Shown here: positions 31,701-41,107 of the stretch, piece after piece
Layout: the number at the start of each line of letters is the position of its first letter
How positions within the stretch are numbered: position 1 is the first letter of the stretch
Assembly (NCBI GenBank): GCA_003574785.1
Contig: QORU01000017.1
Span: 62,001-126,000 of the forward strand
From: Taklimakanibacter deserti
GTDB lineage: Bacteria; Pseudomonadota; Alphaproteobacteria; Rhizobiales; Aestuariivirgaceae
Direction: 5' to 3'
DNA length: 64,000 bases
The notes under the pieces: model-generated
Database searches by the model: none
What the model was told of the DNA's origin: nothing
Seen by the model: the letters and a program-made list of their open reading frames with translations, nothing else
Translations under genes and position numbers: made by a program

Positions 31701-33482
31701 AATGGCGCAAACAGCACGATCATCGTGAACAACAATGGCGGAAGCATCCTCGGCGGCGGTGCGGGCAGTGGTGTTGACCTAAGGACGTCGAGCGTATTCA
31801 ACAGCAGCATCACGATCGAAAATTCGGGATTGATCACGGCGGACAACCTGTTCGCCATCAACACCAAAGGTTCCTCGACCTTGATCACCAATACCGGCAC
31901 GGTGCGGGGCTTCCTCGATCTGACCGGCGAATTCGACTTGTTCCATAACCAGGCGGGCGGCATCTTCGAAGCCAAAGGCACGTCCGATTTCAGTTTCGAG
32001 GGCGTCATTGGTGAGGACATCTTCCACAACGACACCGGTGCCACGGTGCTGAGCGCCGTCGATCCGGCCAGTGACGAGACTGTCCGCTTCGACAATCTCG
32101 AACGGTTCAAGAATGCCGGCTTGATTTCGATGGCGGACGGCGCTGCGGGTGACACGCTCACCATGAGCCGTCCTGGATTCGGCACGATATATGAGGGCGT
32201 TGGCGGCAGGCTCGTAGTCGATGCGGTGCTGGCGGCGCCGGGAACGGGCCTTTCGGACGAGCTCAGGATCACGGGCATCACACAGGGCACGACCAGTGTT
32301 GCGGTCAATGTCGTCGATGTGCAGGGCGCCAATAGCGACGGCATTGCGGTGGTCACGGTGGTCGGCGGAACGTCGGCGGAAGGCGACTTCGATCTCGAGA
32401 ACGAGCCGATCAATGCCGGCTTCTTCGCCTGGGACTTGCGATATGACGGCATCGCCAAGCAGCATGAGCTCTATACGGCCGGCCTCGGCAACGGCGCCTA
32501 TGAATTCGCTGCCGGCATCACTGGCGCCCAGGACATCTGGCGCCAGACGACGGGCACGCTGTTGCAGCGCCAGGCGGATTTGCGTCCGCTGCTCGAAGGC
32601 ACGGCCGTGACGCCGGTCGCCGATTTCGCCGAGCCGGTGGAGCGGACGCCCGCCGCCAGCATCACGCCCGGCTTCTGGGTGAAAGGTGTGGGCGCCTGGC
32701 TCGAGCGCGAAGAGGGCGATGATCTGACCAAGACCGATCGCGACCAGACGATCTGGGGCGGCCTCGCGGGCTTCGACTTCGGCACCGAGCGTGCCGGGCA
32801 AGTGTGGATGTTCGGCCTGTTCGGCGGCTATCTGACCTCCGATCTCGATTTCGATCAGACCAACACCGAATGGACATATGAAGGCCCGACGATCGGCGCC
32901 TATGCGACCTATCTCGACCATGCCTTCTCTGTCGATGCGGTCGTCAAGGCCGACTTCCTCGATGTCGACATCGATGCGAGCAACTTGGCGGCGCAATCGG
33001 GCGATGCCGACACGGATGTGACGAATATCGGCGGCCGGATCGACACGGGCTACAAATTCGGCTTCGGCAATGGCGGCTTCATCGAGCCGCAGGCGTCATT
33101 GGCGGTGGTGAACACCGAGATCGACGACACCGACATTTTCGGCGGCACGGTGGAATATGACGACGAGACGAGCGTGCAAGGCCGCCTGGGCCTGAGACTC
33201 GGCTTCGACACTACGAGCGAGAGCGGCGCGGTGTTCTCGGGCGATGTGATCGCGAGCGTGTGGCGGGAGTTCAATGGCGACAACGACGTCACGATCTTCG
33301 CGCCGGGGCTTCCGGGCTCGCTCGATGCAACGGACTCGCCGAGCGAGACGGTGGGCGATATCTCGCTGGGCTTCAGCGTCGCGGCGCCTGACGGCTGGTC
33401 GGGTTTCGTGCGCGGCGACTACCAGTTCGCCGACGATTATGAGGCGATCATCGGCAATGCCGGGGTGAGATACGCCTGGTAG
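28725..33482 (+). CDS. Glycine-rich autotransporter adhesin 1
   Basis: This 1,585-residue type Va secretion-like protein is predicted to display a long passenger outside the cell. The signal peptide spans residues 1-45 with RR at 18-19, LLSCTALA and cleavage after TPAFA. A Gly-Gly-X passenger (about 105-965) alternates GGNGGDGG linkers with short strands such as IAVDIDGNI. A beta-helix-like region follows (about 970-1,290: NNSNLIDVGGTG, NSGLITADNLFAI, FEAKGTSDF). The C-terminal barrel (about 1,316-1,585) starts [11 protein letters not shown] and ends [11 protein letters not shown]; a terminal aromatic residue is the usual BAM signal. The linker [27 protein letters not shown] should thread the barrel. 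GGGGG precedes the ATG. Its closest neighbour in sequence is adhesin 2. Confidence 0.88.
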   Translation: MGRSTHAALQGVIQETARRSRLLSCTALASSLVIGGFVLATPAFAGDETGANGDDGLPVVVAPVIFPTITTEPVNIVVVPPPPPADNDGTQGLAAIGTQGTPGNPGPPAPPDGDGGDGGPGGSANGTGGNGGNGGSKTGSGTGPIAVDIDGNIVNPAVIDVTGQSMTGGAGGAGDSGTGGSGAEAAGDGGDGAPGDNVGPAAFGPSGGVGGRGGDADGTGGNGGNGDFGIGGHIGAITVDVSGTINSGVAIDATGGNGTGGKGGAAGAGQGGEAGTGGAGGSGGSVSIFTDGNSGLGGPGGLAAPGGNAIGTGGEGGDGADGTGGNVGGIIVAASGIGGGVSIDSEAGIGTGGNGGAGGDGTGGTGGSGGTGGGGGKSFGPSGTGNNNDGGLGGDGGTGSSGLADGTGGTGGDGGDGTGGSTGDMIVTTGGDVSGDIDISSIAGAAKGGSGGAGGVGLGGTAGVGGAGGAGGDTVVVDAGEELDAGDDNDGGQGGDGVAGRGANAQGGNGGTGGDATGGSSGSIDLTGIIGNVSGDILIQSTGGEANGGIGGKGGNAAGTAGGAGGAGGAGGNVGPIDTGNNNNAGNGGPGGLGGASDGHGGNGGDGGDALGGNAGSVVIDRLGNTSGSIIITSAGGAATGGEGGAGGNGTTVQAGSGGTGGAGGNVGTVNSGSGNIAGTGGTGGMGGGGADVSGGAGGNGGDAEGGDASVIVGNSGNISTAGANSIDITASGGAATAGAGGDGGTATAGQGGTGGTGGAGGTGGNGDGSGGTGGKGGDGGNATSGAGGNGGDATGGSVSVNVSNSGDITTTDGSAIRIVATGGAATAGDGGDSGMAQAGTGGEGGAGGAGGATNGNNGDGGNGGNGGSAFGANGGNGGSATGGSAEVAVTNSGRLFASGNGIDVTATSGLATPGQGSTSQALQAGALGGGGTGATAGGGADGLDGVGGQNGTVIGGNAGEDGLQGVNGSSSITVNNSNLIDVGGTGVRAQANGANSTIIVNNNGGSILGGGAGSGVDLRTSSVFNSSITIENSGLITADNLFAINTKGSSTLITNTGTVRGFLDLTGEFDLFHNQAGGIFEAKGTSDFSFEGVIGEDIFHNDTGATVLSAVDPASDETVRFDNLERFKNAGLISMADGAAGDTLTMSRPGFGTIYEGVGGRLVVDAVLAAPGTGLSDELRITGITQGTTSVAVNVVDVQGANSDGIAVVTVVGGTSAEGDFDLENEPINAGFFAWDLRYDGIAKQHELYTAGLGNGAYEFAAGITGAQDIWRQTTGTLLQRQADLRPLLEGTAVTPVADFAEPVERTPAASITPGFWVKGVGAWLEREEGDDLTKTDRDQTIWGGLAGFDFGTERAGQVWMFGLFGGYLTSDLDFDQTNTEWTYEGPTIGAYATYLDHAFSVDAVVKADFLDVDIDASNLAAQSGDADTDVTNIGGRIDTGYKFGFGNGGFIEPQASLAVVNTEIDDTDIFGGTVEYDDETSVQGRLGLRLGFDTTSESGAVFSGDVIASVWREFNGDNDVTIFAPGLPGSLDATDSPSETVGDISLGFSVAAPDGWSGFVRGDYQFADDYEAIIGNAGVRYAW
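29041..31620 (+). repeat. Gly-Gly-X repeat region of adhesin 1
   Basis: The DNA is dominated by GGCGGC units with AAT, GAT, GCC or ACG codons between, coding GGN, GGD, GGA and GGT triplets. Modules of roughly 70-95 residues each hold one non-glycine strand such as GAITVDVSGTI. This makes all six frames unusually open. Confidence 0.85.
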
Positions 33483-33870
33483 AGGTACCCGCCGACCTTG
33501 CTCCGCCGAGGCGAAGCCTCGGCTTCGCGAAGGCTAAAGGCAGGCCTCGAAGGGGCGGCAAGCGGCCAGATCGTCGTCCCCCGCGAATCTTGCTGGAACT
33601 CTATTTTACCTAGAAGAAGATTGGGGCTTGGCCACCCTGGTTCAGCGTCCAGCCCGCAAGTGGTTGCACCTGTAGTCTAGAATTATATTCTTGTAATCGG
33701 ATTAAAAAGGGGAAATTTGTTGCCTTTTTACCCCTATTTCGCTCCAGACTGTGGCGCGATTGCAACAGTTTTTATTAATTCCGGGAATCGCTTACGCCGG
33801 CCTAGCCGGGTTCCCCTCTGTCGGGGTAAACCTTGCGTAATTCCACTTCTTACGCCGGGGGACCCATCTA
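33483..33870. other. Intergenic region between adhesins 1 and 2
   Basis: It holds a hairpin GCCGAGGC-gaa-GCCTCGGC (33505-33523) without a T-run and a segment CCTCGAAGGGGCGGCAAG that looks like a decayed version of the terminator found after adhesins 2, 3 and 5. The shared 5' element lies at 33750-33767. No gene is seen. Confidence 0.5.
33750..33767 (+). promoter_or_regulatory. Shared adhesin 5' element, copy 2
   Basis: TGTGGC-GCGAT-TGCAACA ends 104 bp before the adhesin 2 start. Around it ACTGTGG-N8-CAACAGT is a 7-bp inverted repeat with one mismatch. Confidence 0.65.
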
Positions 33871-36800
33871 ATGACCGTTCTAAAGACGTCGGCTTTCACC
33901 GCTTTGGTTCCGCAGCAGACAAGGCGCGCCGGCCTTCTGTCCTGCACGGCAGTGGCCGCTCTCATTCTCGGCGGCGCGGCCGGCATCACGCCCACCCTTG
34001 CGGCGGATCAAACGGGAGCGCCGGCAGGCGCGGTAGTGAACGGCGATGGGACCGACTTCAACTTTGTCGATATAATTGTGAGCGGCGATACCGCCATCGC
34101 GCCGATCACCAGCGTCGGCGTCGTCACGGATGGCGCGGGCACGGCCGCCAATGGCAATAACGGCGTGGGCCAGCCCCCGGTGACCAATGGCGGGAATGGC
34201 ACGGATGGTGCCGATGCACCTCCCTCGCCCCCGGGCAATGGCGGCACGGGCGGTAACGGCAGCAATGCCCGCGGCTTCGGTTCGGCGGGCGCCGCCGGTT
34301 CCGGTACCGGCGGCTTTGTCGATGACATCAATATCACCGTGACCGACGGCGGCAGCATCACCTCCGCCGTCTCGATCATCACCCAGGGCGGCAACGGCAC
34401 CGGCGGCGGCCCGGGCAATGGCGGCAACGGCACGGGCGCCATCGCCGGCAATGGCGGCAATGGCGGCGAGGGCGGCGATGCTCCGTCTTCGGCCGTCAAC
34501 GGCACGTTCACGGGCAATGGCGGCGCGGGTGGAACCGGCGGCCAGAACGATCTCGCCGGTCCTGGCGGCGCCAGCGGCTTCGGCGGCGCGGGCGCCACCG
34601 GCGGTGCCGGGAATGGCGGCAATATCGGCGCGGTCACCATCGATGTCGACGGCAATATCAACGGCCTGGTCGGTATCGCAGCGGGGAGCACCACCACGGG
34701 CCTCGGCACAGGCGGCCAAGGCGGTGCGGGCGGTAACGGAACCGGAGGCACGGCGGGCGGCAATGGCGGCAATGGCGGCGCTGCGGGAGATTTCGACAAC
34801 ACCCCCGGAGGCGGCGAGACCGACTTGGTCGGAGATAACAACACCGGCGGCACGGGCGGTGTCGGCGGTGCCGGCGGTGCGACGAACGGCGTGGGCGGCG
34901 CCGGCGGCGCCGGCGGCGCGGGCAACAGCGGTAATATCGGCGCGGTCACCGTCACTGCCGGCGGCGACATTGCGGGCGGCTCGTTCACCATGGTCACGAG
35001 CACCGCTACCGGCGGCTTGGGCGGCGTCGGCGGCATCGGCACCGGCACAGCTGGCGCCGGCAATGGCGGAACGGGTGGCGCCGGCGGCGACATCGGGGAT
35101 ATCGATCCCGGCAGCGGGAACACCGCGGGCACGGGCGGTGCCGGCGGCGCGGGCGGCACGGCGAACGGCACGGGCGGCGCGGGCGGCGCGGGCGGCGTTG
35201 CCAATGCCGGCGATATCGGCGAGATTTTTCTTTCGGCCACCAATTTCACCTCCGGCATCGGGGCCATCGAGGCGGGGGGCCAGGCTAATGGCGGAAACGG
35301 CGCTGTGGGTGGCGCAGCCTTTGGCGGCACCGGCGGCGAGGGCGGCGACGGCGGCCGGGGTGGGACGATCGAGGCCATCGTAGGCAATAACAATACCAGC
35401 GGACTTGGCGGTCTCGGCGGGCAAGGCGGTTCGGGCGATGCCACAGGCGGCGCCGGCGGTGCCGGCGGTGCCGCCTTTGGCGGGAATATCGACGGCCTGG
35501 ATGTCGTTGTGAGCGGCAATGTCGCCGGAGGGATATTCTTCGATGCGGGAGGTCTTATTGGGCCCGGCCCTGCCCATGCCTTGGGCGGCGAAGGCCGCAC
35601 TGGCGGCGCGGCCACGGGCGGTGAGGGCGGCCTGGGCGGTGAAGGCGGCGAAGGCGGCGAAATTGAGGTCGTCAGTGATGGCTTCAACAATAAGGGCGGC
35701 GCCGGCGGCGGCGGCGGCGCCGGCGGCAACGCCAATGCCGTGGGCGGCGAGGGCGGCAGAGGCGGCGACGGCACGGGTGGCAGCGTCTTCGACGTGGACA
35801 TCTTTGTCGGCGGGAATGTCGGCGATACGATTTCTATTGCCGCGATTGCCGGTAACGGCACGGGCAATATAGGTGGCGCCGGCGGTGCGGCGACTGGCGG
35901 CATTGAGGATGACGGCGGTGATGGCGGCGGCGGTGACGGCGGCGCGGGCGGTGATGGCGGCGACATCCTGGGCGTCCTCGAGGAAGGGCAGAATGTCAGC
36001 GGCGCTGGTGGTGCCGGCGGCGCCGGCGGCAGCGCCACGGCCACGGGCGGCAAGGGCGGCGATGGCGGCCATGGCATCGGTGGGAACGTCGACTACGTCA
36101 ACATCGATGTCGACGGCAATGTCGGGAGCAGCGTCGGATTGGACCTCACTGCCGGGTCCGGCCTAGGCAGGAGCGGCGGCGTCGGCGGCGCGGCCACGGG
36201 CGGTGACGGCGGCGATGGCGGCACGGGTGGTGCCGGCGGCGGTATGCTCGGTGTGATCACCAATGCCAATGCCGGCGGGGCCGGTGGCTTTGGCGGCGTC
36301 GGCGGCAGCGGCAATGCGTTGGGCGGCGCCGGCGGCCATGGCGGCACCGGCACGGGCGGTGACGTGACGGATGTGTTCGTCGACATCGCCGGCAATATCG
36401 GCGGCAGCATGACCCTGCGGGCCTTTGGGGGCGTGGGCACGGGCGGCGACGCTGGCGACGGCGGCGATGCGCTGGGCGGCACGGGCGGCACCGGCGGTGA
36501 AGGTGGCGAGGGTGGTGGTTTTGGCGCCCTTGCGAATGGCGATGGTAATCTTGGCGGCGCGGGCGGCGCGGGCGGCGCCGGCGGCAACGCCAATGCGACC
36601 GGCGGCAATGGCGGCAATGGCGGCACCGGCACGGGCGGTAATATCAATACGGTCGACCTCTATGTCGGTGGCAGCATCCCCCAGGGCATCGATATCGATC
36701 TGGCTGCCGGCAACGGCGGCGGTGGCGATGGTGGCGACGGCGGTGACGCGACCGGTGGCACCGGCGGCAATGGCGGCGCCGGCGGCGAAGGCGGCGGCTT

Positions 36801-39800
36801 CGGCATCGTCGGAATCAATGGTGTGATTTCGAACAGTGATGCTGACAACAACATCGCCGGTGCTGGTGGAATCGCCGGGGGCGCCGGTAACGCCAATGCC
36901 GAGGGTGGCGATGGCGGCCATGGCGCCGCGGGCTTTGGCGGGAATATCGAAAATGTTCAGATCACGACGGGCGGTCTGGTCGGCGGCATGGGCATCGATG
37001 TGCTGGCGAATGCCGGCGACGGCATCGGTGGTGACGGTGGCCTGGGCGGCAATGCGACCGGCGGCACCGGCGGCACCGGCGGCAATGGCGGCGACGGCGG
37101 CGATATTTTTGCGGTCGTCAATGGTGACGGCAACAAGGCCGGCAATGGCGGCAATGCCACTGACCCCCTCGACCCCAACCGCAACGGCGACGGCGGTGAT
37201 GCCACGGCGCTTGGCGGCAATGGCGGCGATGGCGGCGACGGCACCGGCGGCAGCAGCAGTCTCAGCATAGACGCGCTGGGCGGAATCAACGCCACGACGG
37301 TCACGGGCGGCATCAACGTCATCGCCAGCGGCGGCGATGGCACGGGCGGCGACGGCAACAATGGCGGCAATGCCCAGGGCGGCACCGCCGGCAATGGCGG
37401 CAATGGCGGCAATGGCGGAACCATTGGCAATATAGGGCTCACGTTTATTGGCGACACCACCACCGGCAGCAACAATATCGGCGGCAATGGCGGCACGGGC
37501 GGCAATGGCGGCGTGGCTCATGCCCGGGGCGGCGAGGGCGGCGACGGCGGCGATGGCACCGGCGGCAACGCCAATGTCGATGTCTACAACGGCAATACCA
37601 TCAACTCGACAAGCAGGGGCATCAACGTCGAGGCCGACGGCGGCATAGGCACGGGCGGCAATGGCGGCAATGGCGGCAATGGGACCGGCGGCACCGCCGG
37701 CAATGGCGGCAATGGCGGCCTGGGCGGCGATGTCGACACGACCATAGTCGGTTCCGGCACCGGCAATACTGGCGGCAATGGCGGCAATGGCGGCAATGGC
37801 GGGCTCTCCGATCCGTTCGGCCTGGGCGGCAGCGCCAATGGGCTCGGCGGCTCCGGCGGCAATGGCGGTTTTGGCCGGGGCGGCAATGCCGATGTCGTCG
37901 TCGTTAGTGACGGCGCGATCAATTCGGTGAACGAAGCCATCATGGTCCAGGCCAATGGCGGCAACGCCTTCGGCGGCAATAGCGGCAATGGCGGCACCGG
38001 CACTGGCGGCGATGGCGGCGATGGCGGCCAGGGCGAATCCAGTGGCGCTGGCCAGGTCCCAGGTGCCAATGGCGGCAATGGTGGCAATGGCGGCGACGCC
38101 GGCGATGGCTTCGCCGGCGCGGCCGGCGGCGCGAGCGCCGACCCGTTCGACAGCGTCAGCGACGCCTTTGGCGGCGATGTGACGGTCGATATCACCAGTA
38201 ACGCCGCTGTGACGGTCACCGGCAACAACGCGGCGATCGTGGTGATTGCCAATGGCGGCGATGCCACGGGCGGCAATGGCGGCAATGGCGGCGGCGGCAA
38301 TGGCGGCGACGGCGGCACCGGCGGCGATGGCGGCAGCGGCCTCATCTTGGGCGGCAATGGCGGCAATGGCGGCTTCGGCGGCGACAGCGATGCCGCGGCC
38401 GGCGGCAGGGGCGGCGACGCCTTTGCCGGCGACGTCCTGGTCAATGTCCGCAACACCGCCAACATCCTGACCACCGGCGGCGCCAATGCCGACGGCATCC
38501 ATATCAGGACCTCGAGCGGCACCGGCACCGGCGGCGACGGCGGTGAAGGCGGCTCAGGAACGGCTGGCACCGGCGGCAATGGCGGCACTGGCGGTGCCGG
38601 CGACACCAACGGCGCAGATGGCACCGACCGGCCCAGCGGCGGCGCGTCTTCCGCGGCTGATGGCTTGGACGGCACCGGCACCCATGGCACCAACACGGTC
38701 AATATCTTCAACTCTGCGATCGTGGACGTGACCGGGCGTGGTGCCTTCGTGAATGCTGTGGGCAATCAGGACAACGTCTATGTCGAGAACCACGGCACGT
38801 TCGTCGGCGACGAGGGCGGCCTCGATCTGAGGACGGATCTCGCTTTCGTCGGCAACTCCAATATCGACGTCGTCAATTCGGCCACCGGATTGATCACCTC
38901 GGACAATCTGCTCACGCGTGCGGCGATCAACACCGATGGCGCCAATACCACGGTCTTGAGCGCCGGCGTGGTGCGGGGCTTCGTCGACTTCACCGAACAG
39001 GATGACTACTACGAGAACCAGTCGGGCGGCACCTTCGAAGCCAAGGGGATTTCCGACTTCCGCGGCCAGGTCAATGGCGACTTCTTCAACAACATGACCA
39101 ACGCCACGGTGCTCAGCGCCACCGATCCGACCACCCTCGAGCATGTGCAGATCAACGGGCTCGAGGCCTTCAACAATGAAGGTCTGATCTCGATGGTCGA
39201 CGGCCAGGAGGGCGACACGCTCACCCTGAGCGCGTCGGCCGGGGTCGTCGGCGGCATCGACTACTTCACCGGCATGGGGGGCACGGGCAGGCTCCGGGCC
39301 GACGCCTTGCTGGCAGCGCCAGGGACGGGCTTGTCGGACCGGCTGATCATCAATGGCAGCACGAGCGGGTCGACGTTGCTTAAAATCAACGTCACCAACG
39401 TGCTGGGCGCCAATCTCGAGGGTATCCCGGTGGTGGTCGTCAACCCCGACGGTGGCACCGACGAAGGCAACTTCGACCTTGAGAACGGGCCGTTCAATGC
39501 CGGCTTCTTCACCTGGGATCTCAGGCTCGATACGACCCCTGCGGGGAGCGATCAGCACGAGCTCTATACGTCGGGCATCGGCGCCGGCGCCTATGAGTTC
39601 GCCGCCGGCATCACCGCGGCGCAGGACATCTGGTACCACACGACCGGTATTCTGCTGCAGCGCCAGGCTGACTTGCGGACGCTGCTCGAAGGCACTCAGG
39701 TGACGCCGGTCGCCGACTACAGCGAGCCGGTGGAGCCGACGCCTGTCGCGAATGTAACACCCGGCTTCTGGGTCAAGGGTGTCGGCGCCTGGCTCGATCG

Positions 39801-40572
39801 CGACGATGGCGATGGCCTGAGCTCGACCGATCGCGACCAGTCGATCTATGGCGGCCTTGCCGGCTTCGACTTCGGCAACGAAACTGCCGACGAGGTGTGG
39901 ATGTTCGGCCTGTTCGGCGGCTATCTCAGCTCCGATCTCAACTTCGACCAGACCGACACCGAGTGGAAGTATGACGGCCCGACGGTCGGCGCCTATGCGA
40001 CCTATCTCAACAATGCCTTCTTCGTCGATCTGATGGCCAAGGCCGACTTCCTCAATGTCGATATCGATGCGGACAATCTCGGCGGGCCTTCGGGCGATGC
40101 CGACACGGATGTGACGAACATCGGTGCCCGCGTCGATGCCGGCTACAAGTTCGGCTGGGGTGGCGGCGGCTTCATCGAGCCGCAGGCGACCTTCGCGGTG
40201 GTGAACACCGACATCGACGACACCGATATCTTCGGCGGCACGGTCGATTTCGACGACGAGACGAGCGTGCGCGGCAGGCTCGGCCTGAGGGTCGGCTACG
40301 ACTCGACGGATGCGAGCGGCACGGTCTTCTCATCGGATGTGATGGCGAGTGTCTGGCAGGAGTTCAACGGCGACAACGACGCCGATATCTTCGCGCCCGG
40401 CTTCGGATCCTTCGGCGTGACCGACTCGCCAAGCGAGACGGTGGGCGATGTGTCGCTGGGCTTCGCCGTCGCCGCTCCCGATGGCTGGTCGGGTTTCCTG
40501 CGCGGCAACTACCAGTTCGCCGACGACTACGAAGCGATCGTCGGCAATGCCGGCGTGCGATACGCCTGGTAA
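33871..40572 (+). CDS. Glycine-rich autotransporter adhesin 2
   Basis: This 2,233-residue secreted protein has the same plan as adhesin 1. The signal peptide is about residues 1-44 ([13 protein letters not shown] then ITPTLAADQ). A very long Gly-Gly-X passenger (about 90-1,610) has modules such as [15 protein letters not shown] followed by GGxGGxGG runs, with loops ending in NNN or GDGN. A beta-helix-like stretch follows (about 1,610-1,930). The barrel (1,965-2,233) starts [18 protein letters not shown] and ends [11 protein letters not shown]. Barrels of adhesins 1 and 2 are nearly alike over TDVTNIG-RIDTGYKF and the [12 protein letters not shown] loop. GCCGGGGGACC precedes the ATG. A terminator closes the gene. 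Ligand or surface target is unknown. Confidence 0.88.
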   Translation: MTVLKTSAFTALVPQQTRRAGLLSCTAVAALILGGAAGITPTLAADQTGAPAGAVVNGDGTDFNFVDIIVSGDTAIAPITSVGVVTDGAGTAANGNNGVGQPPVTNGGNGTDGADAPPSPPGNGGTGGNGSNARGFGSAGAAGSGTGGFVDDINITVTDGGSITSAVSIITQGGNGTGGGPGNGGNGTGAIAGNGGNGGEGGDAPSSAVNGTFTGNGGAGGTGGQNDLAGPGGASGFGGAGATGGAGNGGNIGAVTIDVDGNINGLVGIAAGSTTTGLGTGGQGGAGGNGTGGTAGGNGGNGGAAGDFDNTPGGGETDLVGDNNTGGTGGVGGAGGATNGVGGAGGAGGAGNSGNIGAVTVTAGGDIAGGSFTMVTSTATGGLGGVGGIGTGTAGAGNGGTGGAGGDIGDIDPGSGNTAGTGGAGGAGGTANGTGGAGGAGGVANAGDIGEIFLSATNFTSGIGAIEAGGQANGGNGAVGGAAFGGTGGEGGDGGRGGTIEAIVGNNNTSGLGGLGGQGGSGDATGGAGGAGGAAFGGNIDGLDVVVSGNVAGGIFFDAGGLIGPGPAHALGGEGRTGGAATGGEGGLGGEGGEGGEIEVVSDGFNNKGGAGGGGGAGGNANAVGGEGGRGGDGTGGSVFDVDIFVGGNVGDTISIAAIAGNGTGNIGGAGGAATGGIEDDGGDGGGGDGGAGGDGGDILGVLEEGQNVSGAGGAGGAGGSATATGGKGGDGGHGIGGNVDYVNIDVDGNVGSSVGLDLTAGSGLGRSGGVGGAATGGDGGDGGTGGAGGGMLGVITNANAGGAGGFGGVGGSGNALGGAGGHGGTGTGGDVTDVFVDIAGNIGGSMTLRAFGGVGTGGDAGDGGDALGGTGGTGGEGGEGGGFGALANGDGNLGGAGGAGGAGGNANATGGNGGNGGTGTGGNINTVDLYVGGSIPQGIDIDLAAGNGGGGDGGDGGDATGGTGGNGGAGGEGGGFGIVGINGVISNSDADNNIAGAGGIAGGAGNANAEGGDGGHGAAGFGGNIENVQITTGGLVGGMGIDVLANAGDGIGGDGGLGGNATGGTGGTGGNGGDGGDIFAVVNGDGNKAGNGGNATDPLDPNRNGDGGDATALGGNGGDGGDGTGGSSSLSIDALGGINATTVTGGINVIASGGDGTGGDGNNGGNAQGGTAGNGGNGGNGGTIGNIGLTFIGDTTTGSNNIGGNGGTGGNGGVAHARGGEGGDGGDGTGGNANVDVYNGNTINSTSRGINVEADGGIGTGGNGGNGGNGTGGTAGNGGNGGLGGDVDTTIVGSGTGNTGGNGGNGGNGGLSDPFGLGGSANGLGGSGGNGGFGRGGNADVVVVSDGAINSVNEAIMVQANGGNAFGGNSGNGGTGTGGDGGDGGQGESSGAGQVPGANGGNGGNGGDAGDGFAGAAGGASADPFDSVSDAFGGDVTVDITSNAAVTVTGNNAAIVVIANGGDATGGNGGNGGGGNGGDGGTGGDGGSGLILGGNGGNGGFGGDSDAAAGGRGGDAFAGDVLVNVRNTANILTTGGANADGIHIRTSSGTGTGGDGGEGGSGTAGTGGNGGTGGAGDTNGADGTDRPSGGASSAADGLDGTGTHGTNTVNIFNSAIVDVTGRGAFVNAVGNQDNVYVENHGTFVGDEGGLDLRTDLAFVGNSNIDVVNSATGLITSDNLLTRAAINTDGANTTVLSAGVVRGFVDFTEQDDYYENQSGGTFEAKGISDFRGQVNGDFFNNMTNATVLSATDPTTLEHVQINGLEAFNNEGLISMVDGQEGDTLTLSASAGVVGGIDYFTGMGGTGRLRADALLAAPGTGLSDRLIINGSTSGSTLLKINVTNVLGANLEGIPVVVVNPDGGTDEGNFDLENGPFNAGFFTWDLRLDTTPAGSDQHELYTSGIGAGAYEFAAGITAAQDIWYHTTGILLQRQADLRTLLEGTQVTPVADYSEPVEPTPVANVTPGFWVKGVGAWLDRDDGDGLSSTDRDQSIYGGLAGFDFGNETADEVWMFGLFGGYLSSDLNFDQTDTEWKYDGPTVGAYATYLNNAFFVDLMAKADFLNVDIDADNLGGPSGDADTDVTNIGARVDAGYKFGWGGGGFIEPQATFAVVNTDIDDTDIFGGTVDFDDETSVRGRLGLRVGYDSTDASGTVFSSDVMASVWQEFNGDNDADIFAPGFGSFGVTDSPSETVGDVSLGFAVAAPDGWSGFLRGNYQFADDYEAIVGNAGVRYAW
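34150..38690 (+). repeat. Gly-Gly-X repeat region of adhesin 2
   Basis: About 4.5 kb of imperfect repeats with a period of roughly 80-95 codons. Each unit has a GGAGGxGG linker, one strand with a hydrophobic pattern (for example [18 protein letters not shown]), a second GG-rich linker and a loop with consecutive Asn or Asp-Gly-Asn. Confidence 0.85.
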
Positions 40573-40605
40573 AAAGAAGAAACGACCCTATTGCGACGGC
40601 CTCGA

Positions 40606-40631
40606 GGGGCGGGAGAAATCCCGCTCCTTTT
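40606..40631 (+). terminator. Terminator after adhesin 2
   Basis: GGGGCGGGA-GAAA-TCCCGCTCC followed by TTTT, preceded by GACGGCCTCGA. The same sequence, nearly unchanged, follows adhesins 3 and 5. Confidence 0.85.
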
Positions 40632-40778
40632 GTCGTGTGAGGGAGCCCATCACGCTGCGTCGTAAAAAAGCAGAGGCATTCCGCTTCCCTTTGCAACGCT
40701 TTTGTTCTATATTCGTTCAGAAAGTGGGTTTGAGACTTTAGATGCGAGATGTAGGAAATATTGCAAAGCACATATTAT

Positions 40779-40884
40779 CAGGGAATAACGCGGCCAAGTT
40801 CCCTGCTTCGCGCTCTAAGCTATTGAAATGATTCAGCCCTATGTTTTTTTGCAAAAGTTCCCTGATAATCCCTGCAAATCCCTG
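40779..40884. repeat. TTCCCTG-rich intergenic remnant
   Basis: CAGGGAA (40779-40785) and TTCCCTG (40799-40805) form an inverted repeat. Three further CCCTG copies follow at 40860-40884 with 10-bp spacing. This pattern recalls dispersed intergenic sequences of alphaproteobacteria, but I cannot assign it to a named element. The rest of 40573-41107 holds the adhesin 2 terminator and the adhesin 3 promoter region, and no gene. Confidence 0.4.
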
Positions 40885-40967
40885 AAATTCGGCATGGCCG
40901 CGAGGCTGTCTCTCCTGAAGTAAATTCCTATGATTTGAACGGCCCGGTTGCAGTGCCGCATCAGGAC

Positions 40968-40985
40968 TGTGGCCTGCTTGCAACA
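40968..40985 (+). promoter_or_regulatory. Shared adhesin 5' element, copy 3
   Basis: TGTGGC-CTGCT-TGCAACA ends 123 bp before the adhesin 3 start. Together with the following GTGCCTAATAATTCC it resembles copy 2 (GTTTTTATTAATTCC). Confidence 0.65.
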
Positions 40986-41107
40986 GTGCCTAATAATTCC
41001 GCGGAGACGTCCCTCTGAGACTAGCGGGCCTACCCTCAGGGCAGATAGAGTATTCTTACGCCAAGTAATGGGGGAATCGGCGCGCGCACTGTTCTGGAGG
41101 GGAACAC

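Noticed and set aside
33405..33425. RGD motif in adhesin 1 as an integrin ligand
   Set aside because: It lies in the last strands of the barrel, and the equivalent place in the paralogues reads RGN or RGG, so it is not a conserved exposed ligand.
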